Of a DNA stretch of 61,198 nt, positions 8,620-17,246 are shown in pieces; positions within the stretch are counted from its first letter, which is position 1, and every line of letters starts with the position of its first letter. The DNA comes from Sphingobium sp. D43FB (GTDB taxonomy: Bacteria; Pseudomonadota; Alphaproteobacteria; Sphingomonadales; Sphingomonadaceae). Made by a program: the position numbers and the translations under genes. The notes below the pieces were generated by a model. That model did not search any database and was not told the DNA's origin. It saw only the letters and a program-made list of their open reading frames with translations. The DNA lies in the NCBI RefSeq assembly GCF_002312805.1, contig NZ_NMUA01000026.1:1-61198 (forward strand), written 5' to 3'.

Positions 8620-8929
8620 GTCGCCGTCCTCTCTTCGCATGAGACTGGTCGATTGGCTGCGCTGGCAAGGAATAGGCAGAAGCAGCGACTCAGCTTATAT
8701 CACGATCGGCGATGATCGCGAAGTAAGCGGTAGAGTATCGACACGCCATTCGACGCAATTGACAGGCGACCTGGCCCATTCAACCATCGGCCAAACAGGC
8801 GCGATTGCAAGACAGCCATGATGGTAAGGGATAACATCCCGGATACGCACAGTAAAAAGGGTTGGCATCCCCCTGCGCCAATGGCATTCTGCATCACGCT
8901 TGCAGGGGAAGGGCGGAAAATTGGGGGAC
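8620..8929 (+). other. Gene-free 310-base spacer before the NfrB-like gene
   Basis: No gene is supported here; the short frames on both strands lack ribosome sites and family features. A TTGACA at 8759-8764 with AACCAT 17 bases later is a weak sigma-70-like candidate for the downstream operon. GGGGGAC directly before 8930 marks the ribosome site of the next gene. Confidence 0.4.
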
Positions 8930-10318
8930 ATGGCGGTCGCTTTCCTTGCGACCCTGCATCATGAAATCCTGCTATTCGCCGTCGTCGGCCTCGCCATAGG
9001 CGGGATTGACGACTTGCTCATCGACCTTCTGTTCCTGTCGCGTCGGCTTTGGCGCGATCTTGTCATCTACGCCCGCTATCCTCGCATGACGACGGCAACG
9101 CTTCCCGCTTCGGCAAATCCGGGCAGGATCGCCGTCTTCATCCCGGCCTGGAAGGAAGTCGAGGTGATCGGTCCGATGCTGGCCCATGCGCTCGGTTGCT
9201 GGGGCAACGCCGACTATCGTATCTTCGTCGGCACCTATCCCAATGATCCCGATACGATCGACGCCATCGCCGCTGTGGCCGAGGGCGACCCGCGCGTGGT
9301 GGTCGGCATCAATCCGCTGCCCGGCCCCAGTACGAAGGCGGACTGCCTCAACGTCCTCTGGCGCGCGATGCTGGCCGATGAAGCGCGGCTAGGACGCCGC
9401 TACAAGGCGGTCGTTCTTCATGACGCGGAAGATGTCGTCCACCCCGACGAAATTCGCCTGTTCGATTTCATGATCGATCGGTTTCAGCTGGTCCAGTTAC
9501 CCGTCCTGCCCTTGCCAGGCGAGGGCTCCTGGTTCTCCCGCGCCATCGCCAACCATTATTGCGATGAATTTGCCGAGAGCCACGGCAAATATCTGACCGT
9601 GCGCGAAGCGCTCGGCGCGTCAGTCCCATCGGCCGGGGTCGCCTGCGCCTTCGAACGCGATGCGCTGGCTGCTTTGGCCGACAATCCTGCGCATGGGCCA
9701 TTCGACCCTTCGTCCCTGACGGAAGATTATGAAGCGGGATTGCGCATACGCGACGGCGGCGGCCATGGCGTGTTCGTGCGTATTCGCGATGCGCACGGCA
9801 ATCTGGTCGCGACCCGCGAATATTTCCCTGACACGATGGAGGCAGCGATCAAGCAGAAGGCGCGCTGGATCGTCGGCATTTCGCTGGCGGGGTGGGACCG
9901 CATGGGCTGGCGCGGCGGTACCGCGGAATTATGGATGCGGGTGCGGGATCGGCGGGCGGCGATCGCCGCCCTCATACTATGTGCGGCCTATACCGCCTTC
10001 TTGCTATGGCCGCTATTGTGGATCGTGGACCAGTTCCAGCCAGACTATCATCGCCCCCCCTCGCCCGCCGTTGATGCGCTGCTCCGGCTCAACTTCGCCC
10101 TGATGATATGGCGGGCCCTGATGCGCGCTATGTTCGTCGGCCATGCCTATGGCTGGCGCTATGGACTGGCCGCGATCCCGCGCACCTTTCTCGCCAACCT
10201 CATCGCCATCATGGCGACCCAGCGCGCCATCTCGCTCTATGCCCGATCGCTTTTGGGCAAACCGCTATCCTGGGACAAGACGCAACATCATTTCCCCAAT
10301 CTCTCGGCCGATCCGTGA
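8930..10318 (+). CDS. NfrB-like membrane glycosyltransferase (GT2)
   Basis: A 462-residue inner-membrane protein related to phage N4 adsorption protein B, a cellulose-synthase-like family 2 glycosyltransferase. The catalytic markers are in order: IAVFIPAWKE (about residues 67-76), the acidic nucleotide-sugar motif HDAED (164-168), TED (264-266) and QKARW (309-313). One hydrophobic segment precedes the domain and several follow. It lacks the C-terminal MshEN-type c-di-GMP-binding half present in the roughly 745-residue enterobacterial NfrB, so it is a short form. ATG 8930 was chosen over an upstream TTG because of the GGGGG site. It overlaps the next gene by four bases (GTGA), implying a coupled export or decoration system. 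Confidence 0.85.
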   Translation: MAVAFLATLHHEILLFAVVGLAIGGIDDLLIDLLFLSRRLWRDLVIYARYPRMTTATLPASANPGRIAVFIPAWKEVEVIGPMLAHALGCWGNADYRIFVGTYPNDPDTIDAIAAVAEGDPRVVVGINPLPGPSTKADCLNVLWRAMLADEARLGRRYKAVVLHDAEDVVHPDEIRLFDFMIDRFQLVQLPVLPLPGEGSWFSRAIANHYCDEFAESHGKYLTVREALGASVPSAGVACAFERDALAALADNPAHGPFDPSSLTEDYEAGLRIRDGGGHGVFVRIRDAHGNLVATREYFPDTMEAAIKQKARWIVGISLAGWDRMGWRGGTAELWMRVRDRRAAIAALILCAAYTAFLLWPLLWIVDQFQPDYHRPPSPAVDALLRLNFALMIWRALMRAMFVGHAYGWRYGLAAIPRTFLANLIAIMATQRAISLYARSLLGKPLSWDKTQHHFPNLSADP

Positions 10319-11349
10319 CCAACGACAAAAGCGGTCAACCTCTGCGCTTCCTGGCGCTGCTGATGATCGCCTGGGTCGCCATACGCATCGCCGCACAGTC
10401 CGGGCCGTCACCGCTCAACCCCTTACCACTGGTTCGCGGCCGTCCTGCGACAGCGGCGATCGTGCCCCAACAATTCAGCGCGAAGCCGCCGACAAGAAAG
10501 GCCGTTATACCCCGCGCCGTCGCCATCAAACCAGCCGCTCTCAGGGTTAGCGGCGCGCGAATAGCAAGGAATATGGTCGATGTAGCGCTTGATCCGACAC
10601 CCCACAGCAGCGCACCGGCTCCAGCCGCCATCTCGGATGGTCCTACTGAAGCCCCCTACGCCTTTCCCTCTCCTCTACCGATCCCCGCACCCGGCCCTCC
10701 AAACCGGGCAGATCGCTGGCATGGCAGCAGTTGGATGCTTTGGCGCGGTGGCGGCATGTCGCAAACCGACCTTGCGAGGACAGGGCGTCTGGGCGGCTCG
10801 CAGGTCGGCGCGCGGCTGGATTATGTCCTGAACCCTGCCGCTCGCCACCGTGCCACGGCCTATGCTCGCGCCAGCAGCGCCTTGGACAGTCCCGCCGCCC
10901 CGGAGGCTGCCATCGGCATCTCCCTCCAACCCTTCACCCCCCTCCCCGTCAACGTCGCAATCGAACGACGCATCGCCCTTGGCGCAGGCGCGCGCGACGC
11001 CATGGCGGTGATGGCCGTCGGCGGCTTTGGTCCAACGCCGGTCGCCCTGGGCATGGAGGCCCAAGCCTATGCCCAGACCGGCATCGTCGGCTTTCGTCAG
11101 CGCGACGCTTTCATCGATGGCAAATTATCGTTGCTCACTCCTGTCCAAAACACGGCCATGCGGGTCGGCGCGGCTATATCGGGGGGCGCGCAGCCGGGCG
11201 TAGAGCGGCTCGACATCGGCCCGGAGATACAGGTCCGTCTTCCGCTTCAACCCGTCGCCGCGCGGCTATCGATCGAGTGGCGGGAACGGATAGCCGGGCG
11301 CGCCGCCCCCGCGTCGGGCCTTGCCCTCACGCTTGGCGCGGATTTTTGA
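10315..11349 (+). CDS. Outer-membrane-type protein paired with NfrB-like enzyme
   Basis: Read from a GTG at 10315 that overlaps the upstream stop (GTGA), giving 344 residues. Residues about 9-25 are hydrophobic (LRFLALLMIAWVAIRIA) and act as signal or anchor. A Pro/Ala-rich linker runs to about residue 130, after which alternating residues, WRGGGMSQTDLARTGRLGGS and the terminal Phe (ALTLGADF) suggest an outer-membrane beta-barrel. This region resembles the C-terminal domain of NfrA/BcsC-type porins, which form the exit channel for products of NfrB-like enzymes. The long TPR part of NfrA is missing. A secretion-pore role is inferred mainly from the pairing. Confidence 0.65.
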   Translation: MTNDKSGQPLRFLALLMIAWVAIRIAAQSGPSPLNPLPLVRGRPATAAIVPQQFSAKPPTRKAVIPRAVAIKPAALRVSGARIARNMVDVALDPTPHSSAPAPAAISDGPTEAPYAFPSPLPIPAPGPPNRADRWHGSSWMLWRGGGMSQTDLARTGRLGGSQVGARLDYVLNPAARHRATAYARASSALDSPAAPEAAIGISLQPFTPLPVNVAIERRIALGAGARDAMAVMAVGGFGPTPVALGMEAQAYAQTGIVGFRQRDAFIDGKLSLLTPVQNTAMRVGAAISGGAQPGVERLDIGPEIQVRLPLQPVAARLSIEWRERIAGRAAPASGLALTLGADF

Positions 11350-11407
11350 CGGCGGAGCGCCACAACGGCTTTATATCTCCGTCCTTTAGTTCTACCCGTG
11401 GGGGGCC

Positions 11408-12322
11408 ATGGATCTTTATCTGCCCATCGCCAATCTTTCGGTCAACGCATTGGTCATCATTGGCCTCGGCGGGGTCGTAGGCCTGCTGTCGGGCATGTTC
11501 GGCGTGGGCGGCGGCTTTCTGACGACGCCGCTGCTGATTTTCTACGGCATCCCCCCAACCGTCGCCGCCGCGTCCGCCGCCTCGCAGGTGACCGGTGCTT
11601 CGGTCTCTGGCGTAGTCACCCATATTGCGCGCGGCACCGTGGATTTCCGCATGGGTGGCGTCTTGATCGCGGGCGGCGTGGTCGGTGCGGGCCTCGGCGT
11701 GCTGATCTTTCGCCTGCTGCAATATCTGGGGCAGATCGATACGGTGATCGGGCTCCTTTACGTCCTGATGCTGGGCGGCATCGGCCTGTTGATGGCCAAG
11801 GAATCGATCCAGGCGCTGGTCGCGCTCAAGACCGGCAAGCGTGCCCCGGCGCGCAAACGGCGGCATCATCCGTTGGTCGCGGCACTGCCGATGCGCTGGC
11901 GCTTCTATGGTTCAGGCCTCTACATTTCGCCGCTTGCGCCGCTGTTGCTGGGCATGGCGACCGGCATATTGACCATGTTGCTGGGCGTCGGTGGCGGCTT
12001 CATCCTGGTGCCTGCGATGCTCTATCTACTCGGCATGACCACCCAGTCCGTGGTCGGCACGTCGCTGTTCCAGATTTTGTTCGTCACCATGGCCACCACG
12101 ATGATGCACGCCATGACCACCAAGGCCGTCGATCTGGTGCTGGCTATGTTGCTCCTGATCGGCAGCGTGACCGGCGCGCAGGTCGGCACCCGGTTGTCGA
12201 TGACGATGCGGCCGGAATATCTGCGTGTCTTGCTCGCCGCGATCGTGCTGCTGGTCGCGGCCCGCATGACGCTGGGGCTGGTGTGGCGGCCGGACGAGAT
12301 TTTCACGATTGAGGTGCGCTGA
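11408..12322 (+). CDS. TauE/SafE family sulfite/organosulfonate exporter
   Basis: A 304-residue polytopic inner-membrane protein with the internal duplication typical of the TauE/SafE family: the GVGGGF motif appears near residues 32-37 and again near 193-198 (FGVGGGFLTTP and LGVGGGFILVP). Members export sulfite, sulfoacetate or related anions. About eight membrane segments can be seen, with a basic cytosolic loop in the middle (KTGKRAPARKRRHH). The ribosome site GGGGGG precedes the ATG. Its stop shares one base with the next start, and the pairing with a TIGR02186 protein is conserved in alphaproteobacteria. The substrate is unknown here. Confidence 0.93.
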   Translation: MDLYLPIANLSVNALVIIGLGGVVGLLSGMFGVGGGFLTTPLLIFYGIPPTVAAASAASQVTGASVSGVVTHIARGTVDFRMGGVLIAGGVVGAGLGVLIFRLLQYLGQIDTVIGLLYVLMLGGIGLLMAKESIQALVALKTGKRAPARKRRHHPLVAALPMRWRFYGSGLYISPLAPLLLGMATGILTMLLGVGGGFILVPAMLYLLGMTTQSVVGTSLFQILFVTMATTMMHAMTTKAVDLVLAMLLLIGSVTGAQVGTRLSMTMRPEYLRVLLAAIVLLVAARMTLGLVWRPDEIFTIEVR

Positions 12323-13083
12323 TGCGCAGCCGCGCCTTAGCCCTGCTGCTGCCCGCCGCAATGATGCTGGCCGCTGCCGACGAACCGCAGCTAGTGCCCG
12401 ACGTCTCCCAGCGCGAAGTCATCATCCAATATAGCTTCACCGGCGCGAACCTGCTGCTGTTCGGCGCGATCGTCTATCCCGGCGGCGTCCGGCCGGAAAA
12501 GCCCGCCGACATCGTGGTCGTTCTCAAAGGACCGGACCAGTCCATCCTGATGCGCGAAAAGCAGCAGATCGCGGGCATGTGGGTCAATGCCGATAGCGCC
12601 CGCTTCGAATCCGCCCCCACTTTCTACGCCATGGCCTCCTCCCGCCCGATCGACCAGATCGTAGATGAACGCACGGCGGCCATCTACGAACTGGGTGTCG
12701 ACAAGCTGCAACTTTCGCCCTCATCGCTAAACGACAGTGCCGAGATGGACCGGTTCCAGGCAGGATTGGTCGATTTGCGCGACCGTGCCGGTCTGTTCGT
12801 CGAACGTCCCGGCGCAGTCGAAATCAGCGACGGCGTGCTGTATCGCGCCCGCCTGCCGCTGTCCGCGCGGGTGATCGTCGGCGATTACACCGCTGAAACC
12901 TTCCTGGTGCAGGATGGCCGGGTCGTCGCGGCGGCCGTGCGCGACATTACGGTGCGCAAGTCGGGATTCGAACAGTTCATGGCCAGCGCGGCGGAAAACT
13001 GGTCGTTCCTCTACGGCCTGGTTGCGATCGCCCTTGCGGTCGGCATGGGCTGGGCCGCAGGCGCGATCGCCCGCCGCCTCTAA
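12322..13083 (+). CDS. TIGR02186 family membrane-anchored protein
   Basis: A 253-residue protein with a cleavable signal (RALALLLPAAMMLAAA) and a single C-terminal membrane segment (FLYGLVAIALAVGMGWAAGA). The periplasmic body matches TIGR02186, with VPDVSQREVIIQYSFTGANL near the start and RARLPLSARVIVGDYTAETF in the second half. The family is of unknown function and is almost always encoded next to a TauE/SafE exporter, as here (one-base overlap), so it is probably an accessory subunit. Its end overlaps the convergent sulfotransferase gene by four bases. Confidence 0.9.
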   Translation: MRSRALALLLPAAMMLAAADEPQLVPDVSQREVIIQYSFTGANLLLFGAIVYPGGVRPEKPADIVVVLKGPDQSILMREKQQIAGMWVNADSARFESAPTFYAMASSRPIDQIVDERTAAIYELGVDKLQLSPSSLNDSAEMDRFQAGLVDLRDRAGLFVERPGAVEISDGVLYRARLPLSARVIVGDYTAETFLVQDGRVVAAAVRDITVRKSGFEQFMASAAENWSFLYGLVAIALAVGMGWAAGAIARRL

Positions 13084-14648
13084 TTGACTGATATTCCCTG
13101 CGCCGCCAGCCAGTCCCGCGCGGGAGCCAGCGCGGTTTCATGCCGCTTCCACCGCGCAACCGCATCGGCATTGAGCGGCTGGCGCACCTGCGCCGCGCTG
13201 GGGGTGGCGACCGCCGCCTCATTTTCGTGGAACGACAGGCAAGCCGCATCCCATTCCAGCCCGGCATGATCGAGCAGGCGACGCGTCTGCCCCTCCTGAT
13301 CCGCCACCAGCGCTTCATAGGAGAGTTGCAGCACCCGGCCGGGAAACAGCCTGTCCCACAATGCCATCAACCGGTCGAAGCGCGCATAATAGTGCGCAAT
13401 GTCCATCAGGTCATAGCTATAGGCATAATAGGTCGACTGGCTGGCGAACAGATTTTTATAATTGCTCCAGATCGTATCCATCGGATGCCGACGCAGACAG
13501 ACGATCTTCGCTTGCGGCAGGGCGTGGAGAATATGGCCGATATAGAGGAAATTCGCGGGCAATTTGTCGATGAAGCGCGCCTTGCCCTCCGGCCGATGAT
13601 GGTTCGCCCGCGCCATATAGGCCTGCCCGATCGCCAGCGGATCGGCCGCCGCGCTCGCCGCAATCGTCTCCGGGTCGATCACTAGCCGCGACCGCGTGCC
13701 TGCCATCTGCTTGACCGCCAGCGGCATCGCCTGCAACTCGCCCGCCGATCCGACCAGCGGATGCGAAGAGAGGATACGATCAACCAATGTGGTGCCGGTG
13801 CGGGGCATACCGGTCACGAAGATCGGTGCGTCCTCGCTCTCCAGTCCAGTTCCCCAAGCGGACGGCGAACCATCGGCAAACAACTGCTCGATCGCATCGA
13901 AGATCGCGGCATCCTGCGCAAAATCATAGCCGATCGCCCGCTTATGCGCGGCGTTAGCCGCCGACAGGTGCGCGAAGGCTTCGGTGGCATGGCCCATATC
14001 CTCGTGGCTTTTGGCCAGTGCATAGCGGATGCGCAACGCATCTTCCGGCCGATCCGCCCGCGCCAGCGCCGCTTCCAGCCGGGGCACAGGATTGGCCGCT
14101 TCGGTCTGGCGCGACAACAGGCTCAGCCCATAATGCGCGCGCGCATTGCCGGGGTCAGCGGCTAGGATGACCTCATAATGGCTGGCCGCCGCCTCGACCC
14201 GACCAGTGAAACCGCAGGCCGCGGCCAAATTATAGCGATAATCCAGATTGTCCGGCTCGCCCGCCACCGCCGCCTCGAAGGGCGCCAGCGATGCCGCATG
14301 ATCGCCCAGCCGCGCCAGCACGCAACCGATCGTGTCGAACGTGCGCGCATCGCCCTGCCCCATCGCCCAAGCCTGCCGCGCCGCCTGTCCCGCTTCGCCA
14401 TCGCGCCGCAGCAGGATCAGCAACCGCGCATATTGGGCCAGATGCTCCGCCTCCGGCCCGCGCGCCACCGCATATTCCAGCATCGGCAGCGCCTTGGCCA
14501 CCTGCCCCGCCTCCGCCGCGGCCAGCCCCAGCAGGAAAAAGCCCGCCGGATCGTTCGGCCGCGTCATCGCCAATTGCTGCGCCGCCTGCGCCGCCTGCGC
14601 CAGGTCGCCCCGCGCCAGCGCCGCGCGGGCCTGCGCTTCCAGCGTCAT
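13080..14648 (-). CDS. TPR-repeat sulfotransferase
   Basis: A 522-residue two-part protein. Residues about 1-250 are Ala-rich TPR repeats. The C-terminal half is a PAPS-dependent sulfotransferase: the 5'-phosphosulfate loop MPRTGTT lies at residues 281-287, a DKLPANFLYIGHI segment follows, and the 3'-phosphate-binding motif RHPMDTIWSNY is at 387-397. Such enzymes sulfate Tyr, carbohydrate or lipid acceptors. The start at 14648 overlaps the hupE stop (ATGA); the frame runs upstream, but that part lies within hupE. It is last in a PPIase-HupE-sulfotransferase operon. The acceptor substrate is unknown. Confidence 0.9.
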   Translation of the reverse strand: MTLEAQARAALARGDLAQAAQAAQQLAMTRPNDPAGFFLLGLAAAEAGQVAKALPMLEYAVARGPEAEHLAQYARLLILLRRDGEAGQAARQAWAMGQGDARTFDTIGCVLARLGDHAASLAPFEAAVAGEPDNLDYRYNLAAACGFTGRVEAAASHYEVILAADPGNARAHYGLSLLSRQTEAANPVPRLEAALARADRPEDALRIRYALAKSHEDMGHATEAFAHLSAANAAHKRAIGYDFAQDAAIFDAIEQLFADGSPSAWGTGLESEDAPIFVTGMPRTGTTLVDRILSSHPLVGSAGELQAMPLAVKQMAGTRSRLVIDPETIAASAAADPLAIGQAYMARANHHRPEGKARFIDKLPANFLYIGHILHALPQAKIVCLRRHPMDTIWSNYKNLFASQSTYYAYSYDLMDIAHYYARFDRLMALWDRLFPGRVLQLSYEALVADQEGQTRRLLDHAGLEWDAACLSFHENEAAVATPSAAQVRQPLNADAVARWKRHETALAPARDWLAAQGISVN

Positions 14649-15637
14649 GCCGTCCCCAGGGTGAAGCCCGCCACCCGCTCGATCATCCAAAAACAGCCAA
14701 CGATCCCCGCGCCATACAGCGCCGCCTGCCGCACCCATTGATCCCGGTCGAAGATCGACGCCAGTTTCATGACGCCCAGCACGCAGCCAACGAAGATCAA
14801 CTGCCCCAGTTCGACCCCGCCATTGAAGAAAAGCAGGCCCGACAGCCGTTCATCCGGCGCAACACCCAGTTCACGCAGCACGGTGGCAAAGCCCAGGCCA
14901 TGGAGCAGCCCGAAGCCCGCGACCACGGCAAGCTGACGACGGCGGCGGTGCGGATCGGCCATGTCATCCGCCCGTGCCCGGATCGCCTCGCGCGCCATGA
15001 AGGCGATCGACAGCGCAATCACCGCTTCCACCGGCGGCACCGGCACTTTGACGATGTCGAAGAAGGCCAGCGCCAGGCTGAGCGAATGACCGATGGTGAA
15101 GGTCGTCACCAGCGCCAACAAATAACGTCCGCGCGCCAACAGGCAGAGGCACAGGACAAAGCCCAGATGGTCCCACCCGCCCAATATGTGGACGATCCCC
15201 TGCCAGGTATATTCGACCGCGATTTCCGGCAGCGCTCGCTGCCGTGCCGCCACCGCACCAATCGGCAATGACAGCGCATCGCCCGTTGGCTGCAACGCCT
15301 GCTGCACCCGCGTTCCGGTGGCGGTCGACAGGAACGTGCCGCCATCGACGGCCCACGGCGTAATGATCGCATCCTCGGCCGTGACCGCCCGGTCGCAATC
15401 GATGCTGATCGCATAGCGGGTAACGGTCGCCTCGTTCATCCGCTCACGCGCCGTCTCGCGACAGCCTTCGGGCAGGCCCAGGGGATCGTTGCTGGCCAGA
15501 ACGGACGGGATGGACGCGCTAAGGTCAAAGCTGCCCGGCTCCATGCCCGGCTGGATCGCATAGTCGCCGACGCGGAACACATCGGCCTGCGCGGGCACGG
15601 CGACGAACGCCAGCAGCAGCAGGAGCCAACGCAGCAT
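14645..15637 (-). CDS. HupE/UreJ family membrane protein
   Basis: A 330-residue membrane protein. A signal peptide (LRWLLLLLAFVAVPAQA) leads into a periplasmic domain of about 150 residues, followed by the HupE/UreJ core: GIVHILGGWDHLGFVLCLCL with its His and Asp residues, FTIGHSLSLALAFF, and GFGLLHGLGFATVLREL. These conserved His residues bind nickel or cobalt in HupE-type permeases. This long form with an N-terminal extracytoplasmic domain is the group often called HupE/UreJ family protein 2 and is not tied to hydrogenase or urease genes. Here it lies between a PPIase and a sulfotransferase, so its cargo may not be a metal. Confidence 0.9.
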   Translation of the reverse strand: MLRWLLLLLAFVAVPAQADVFRVGDYAIQPGMEPGSFDLSASIPSVLASNDPLGLPEGCRETARERMNEATVTRYAISIDCDRAVTAEDAIITPWAVDGGTFLSTATGTRVQQALQPTGDALSLPIGAVAARQRALPEIAVEYTWQGIVHILGGWDHLGFVLCLCLLARGRYLLALVTTFTIGHSLSLALAFFDIVKVPVPPVEAVIALSIAFMAREAIRARADDMADPHRRRRQLAVVAGFGLLHGLGFATVLRELGVAPDERLSGLLFFNGGVELGQLIFVGCVLGVMKLASIFDRDQWVRQAALYGAGIVGCFWMIERVAGFTLGTA

Positions 15638-15638
15638 T

Positions 15639-16442
15639 TTATTGCTCCACCCGCACGCGATAGCCATCCTCCAGCTTCTGCACTTCCTTCTCGACCAGCG
15701 CGCCGCTCTGCTCGGCCAGAAAATCCTGTTTCACCTGATCGCGCACCGCGGGATAGGCGAGCATCGCGGCCGGTCCACGATCGCGCACCCGCGCGAAATG
15801 CCAGCCGCGCGTGGATTGCAGCGGGCCGATCCACTGGCCCGTCGGCGTCTTGTTCAGCGTGTCGAGGAAAGGCTGGCCGAACATGCCGCGCAGCATCGAC
15901 ACGCCATAATCGGGCAGATCATGCCCCATCCAGAAATCATCCCCCTTCACGGTGCCGCCCGCTTGCAACTGCGCCAGCAAGGCGGGGGCATCAGCCGGCC
16001 TCTGTTCAAAGAAGACATGGTCCACCGACAGGCGCGGTTCGGCCCGGTAGAGGTCGCGATGCGCCGCATAATAGCCCATCAACTGGTCCTCGCTCGGCTC
16101 GGCTGGCGCGCCCGCAATCATGAAGCGCACCCGGTCGATCAGCCGCTGCTTGGTCGTCTTGTCCGTCATGTGCATGCCCCGCTCCACCGCTTCGCGGAAC
16201 AGCAATTCGTCGGCGACATAATCATGGATCAGCTTGGCGCGCGCCTCCACATCCGGCTTCTTGCCCGCCATCATCTCATAATCGTCGGACAGGCTTTTCT
16301 GGACAGACAAGGGCACGTCGATCGTCTCGCGCCGCGCAGTCACCGCCCAGTAGAGCGCGAAGATGACGCCCGACACCGCCAGGAACAGGATGAACGGATC
16401 GCGGGCGAAAAATCCCCGCAGCGAAGCAGACAGACGGCGCAT
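15639..16442 (-). CDS. Membrane-anchored parvulin-type peptidyl-prolyl isomerase
   Basis: A 267-residue protein with one N-terminal membrane segment (DPFILFLAVSGVIFALYWAV) and a periplasmic SurA/PpiD-like body. The N-terminal helices (YVADELLFREAVERGM, DKTTKQRLIDRVRFMI) form the chaperone part. Residues about 140-225 match a PpiC rotamase domain: VDHVFFEQRP, FWMGHDLPDYG, FLDTLNKTPTGQWIGPLQST, RGWHFARVRDR. The length is short for SurA. It leads the operon with the HupE-like gene one base further on, so it probably helps fold or insert the products of this locus. Confidence 0.88.
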   Translation of the reverse strand: MRRLSASLRGFFARDPFILFLAVSGVIFALYWAVTARRETIDVPLSVQKSLSDDYEMMAGKKPDVEARAKLIHDYVADELLFREAVERGMHMTDKTTKQRLIDRVRFMIAGAPAEPSEDQLMGYYAAHRDLYRAEPRLSVDHVFFEQRPADAPALLAQLQAGGTVKGDDFWMGHDLPDYGVSMLRGMFGQPFLDTLNKTPTGQWIGPLQSTRGWHFARVRDRGPAAMLAYPAVRDQVKQDFLAEQSGALVEKEVQKLEDGYRVRVEQ

Positions 16443-16793
16443 CAGCGCAAGACCCTTTCACTAGGCACCACCGGGTTATGGCAACCCCAGCCTATCCCCC
16501 CTCTACGTCAAATGACGCATGGGTCGCCTGCCGCGTGTCGTCGCCAGGTGCGCATATCAGTTTCGACGGGATGCCGATCCCCCTCGAACAAAACCGCATC
16601 GCCTCGTTCGAACAGGATGTGGCGACCACCTCTGACAAAATGGGGCGGGTGCTAATCCAGCACCCACCCCATTGTCTTCCGTCCATGCGCGCGGGTCGAT
16701 TCCCGTCATCACATAATATGGAGCTATTCAGGCCGCGACGCCCTTAAGATCGTTCGACGCGGGCATATGCATCTTGTGCCGATGCCCGGACCG
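16443..16793. other. Gene-free spacer between hup and the PPIase operon
   Basis: No gene is supported in these 351 bases; small frames on both strands lack ribosome sites. The main structure is the hairpin at 16641-16671. The rest should hold the promoter of the PPIase-HupE operon near 16450-16550, but no clear -35/-10 pair is visible. Confidence 0.5.
16641..16671 (-). terminator. Hairpin terminator downstream of hup
   Basis: A 13-bp stem with one mismatch (TGGGGCGGGTGCT paired with AGCACCCACCCCA) and a five-base loop. On the minus strand it is followed by TTTTGTC, making a probable intrinsic terminator about 120 bases after the hup stop. Confidence 0.7.
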
Positions 16794-17066
16794 TCAGTTG
16801 ACCGAATCCTTGAGGCCCTTGCCGGCCTTGAACTTGGGCTGGGTCGATGCCTTGATAGTCATCGTTTCGCCGGTGCGCGGGTTGCGGCCGGTTGATGCCT
16901 TGCGCTGGGTGACGGAGAAAGTGCCAAAGCCGACCAGGCGCACTTCGTCGCCCTTTTTCAGCGCGCCGGTGATGGCATCGAACACGCCTTCCACAGCCTT
17001 GGTCGCGTCATTCTTGGTAAGGCCGCTGCTCTCGGCAACCGCGCTGATCAGATCCTGCTTGTTCAT
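16794..17066 (-). CDS. hup: HU family DNA-binding protein
   Basis: A 90-residue nucleoid protein that bends and compacts DNA as a dimer. It begins MNKQDLISAVAESSGLTKND and contains the HU signature in the DNA-binding arm, VRLVGFGTFSVTQRKASTGR followed by NPRTGETMTI. The length is exactly that of bacterial HU. The ribosome site GGGGG lies just before the ATG. lon lies downstream of the divergent spacer, 180 bases away on the same strand, a common lon-hup neighbourhood. Nothing separates HU alpha from beta in an organism that usually has a single HU. Confidence 0.97.
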   Translation of the reverse strand: MNKQDLISAVAESSGLTKNDATKAVEGVFDAITGALKKGDEVRLVGFGTFSVTQRKASTGRNPRTGETMTIKASTQPKFKAGKGLKDSVN

Positions 17067-17246
17067 GCCTTGGGAACCCCCTGATGCTGTTGGTTAGTTT
17101 AGGAATCGCGGCGTAAAGGCGGCAATAAGGCGCAGCTTTGAGTGGCTGTCAAAGGGAAAGCGACGAAGTTCCCGGATCGCATGCAATTTCGCAATGCAGC
17201 ATGAAAATGCCGGAAACCCGTCGCTTTTGCCCTATCGGCCCGTCGG

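Noticed and set aside
16683..16720. GGGTCGATTCCCG resembling a tRNA T-arm
   Set aside because: The loop lacks the TTCRANY pattern, there is no acceptor stem or anticodon arm, and no 3' CCA region follows.
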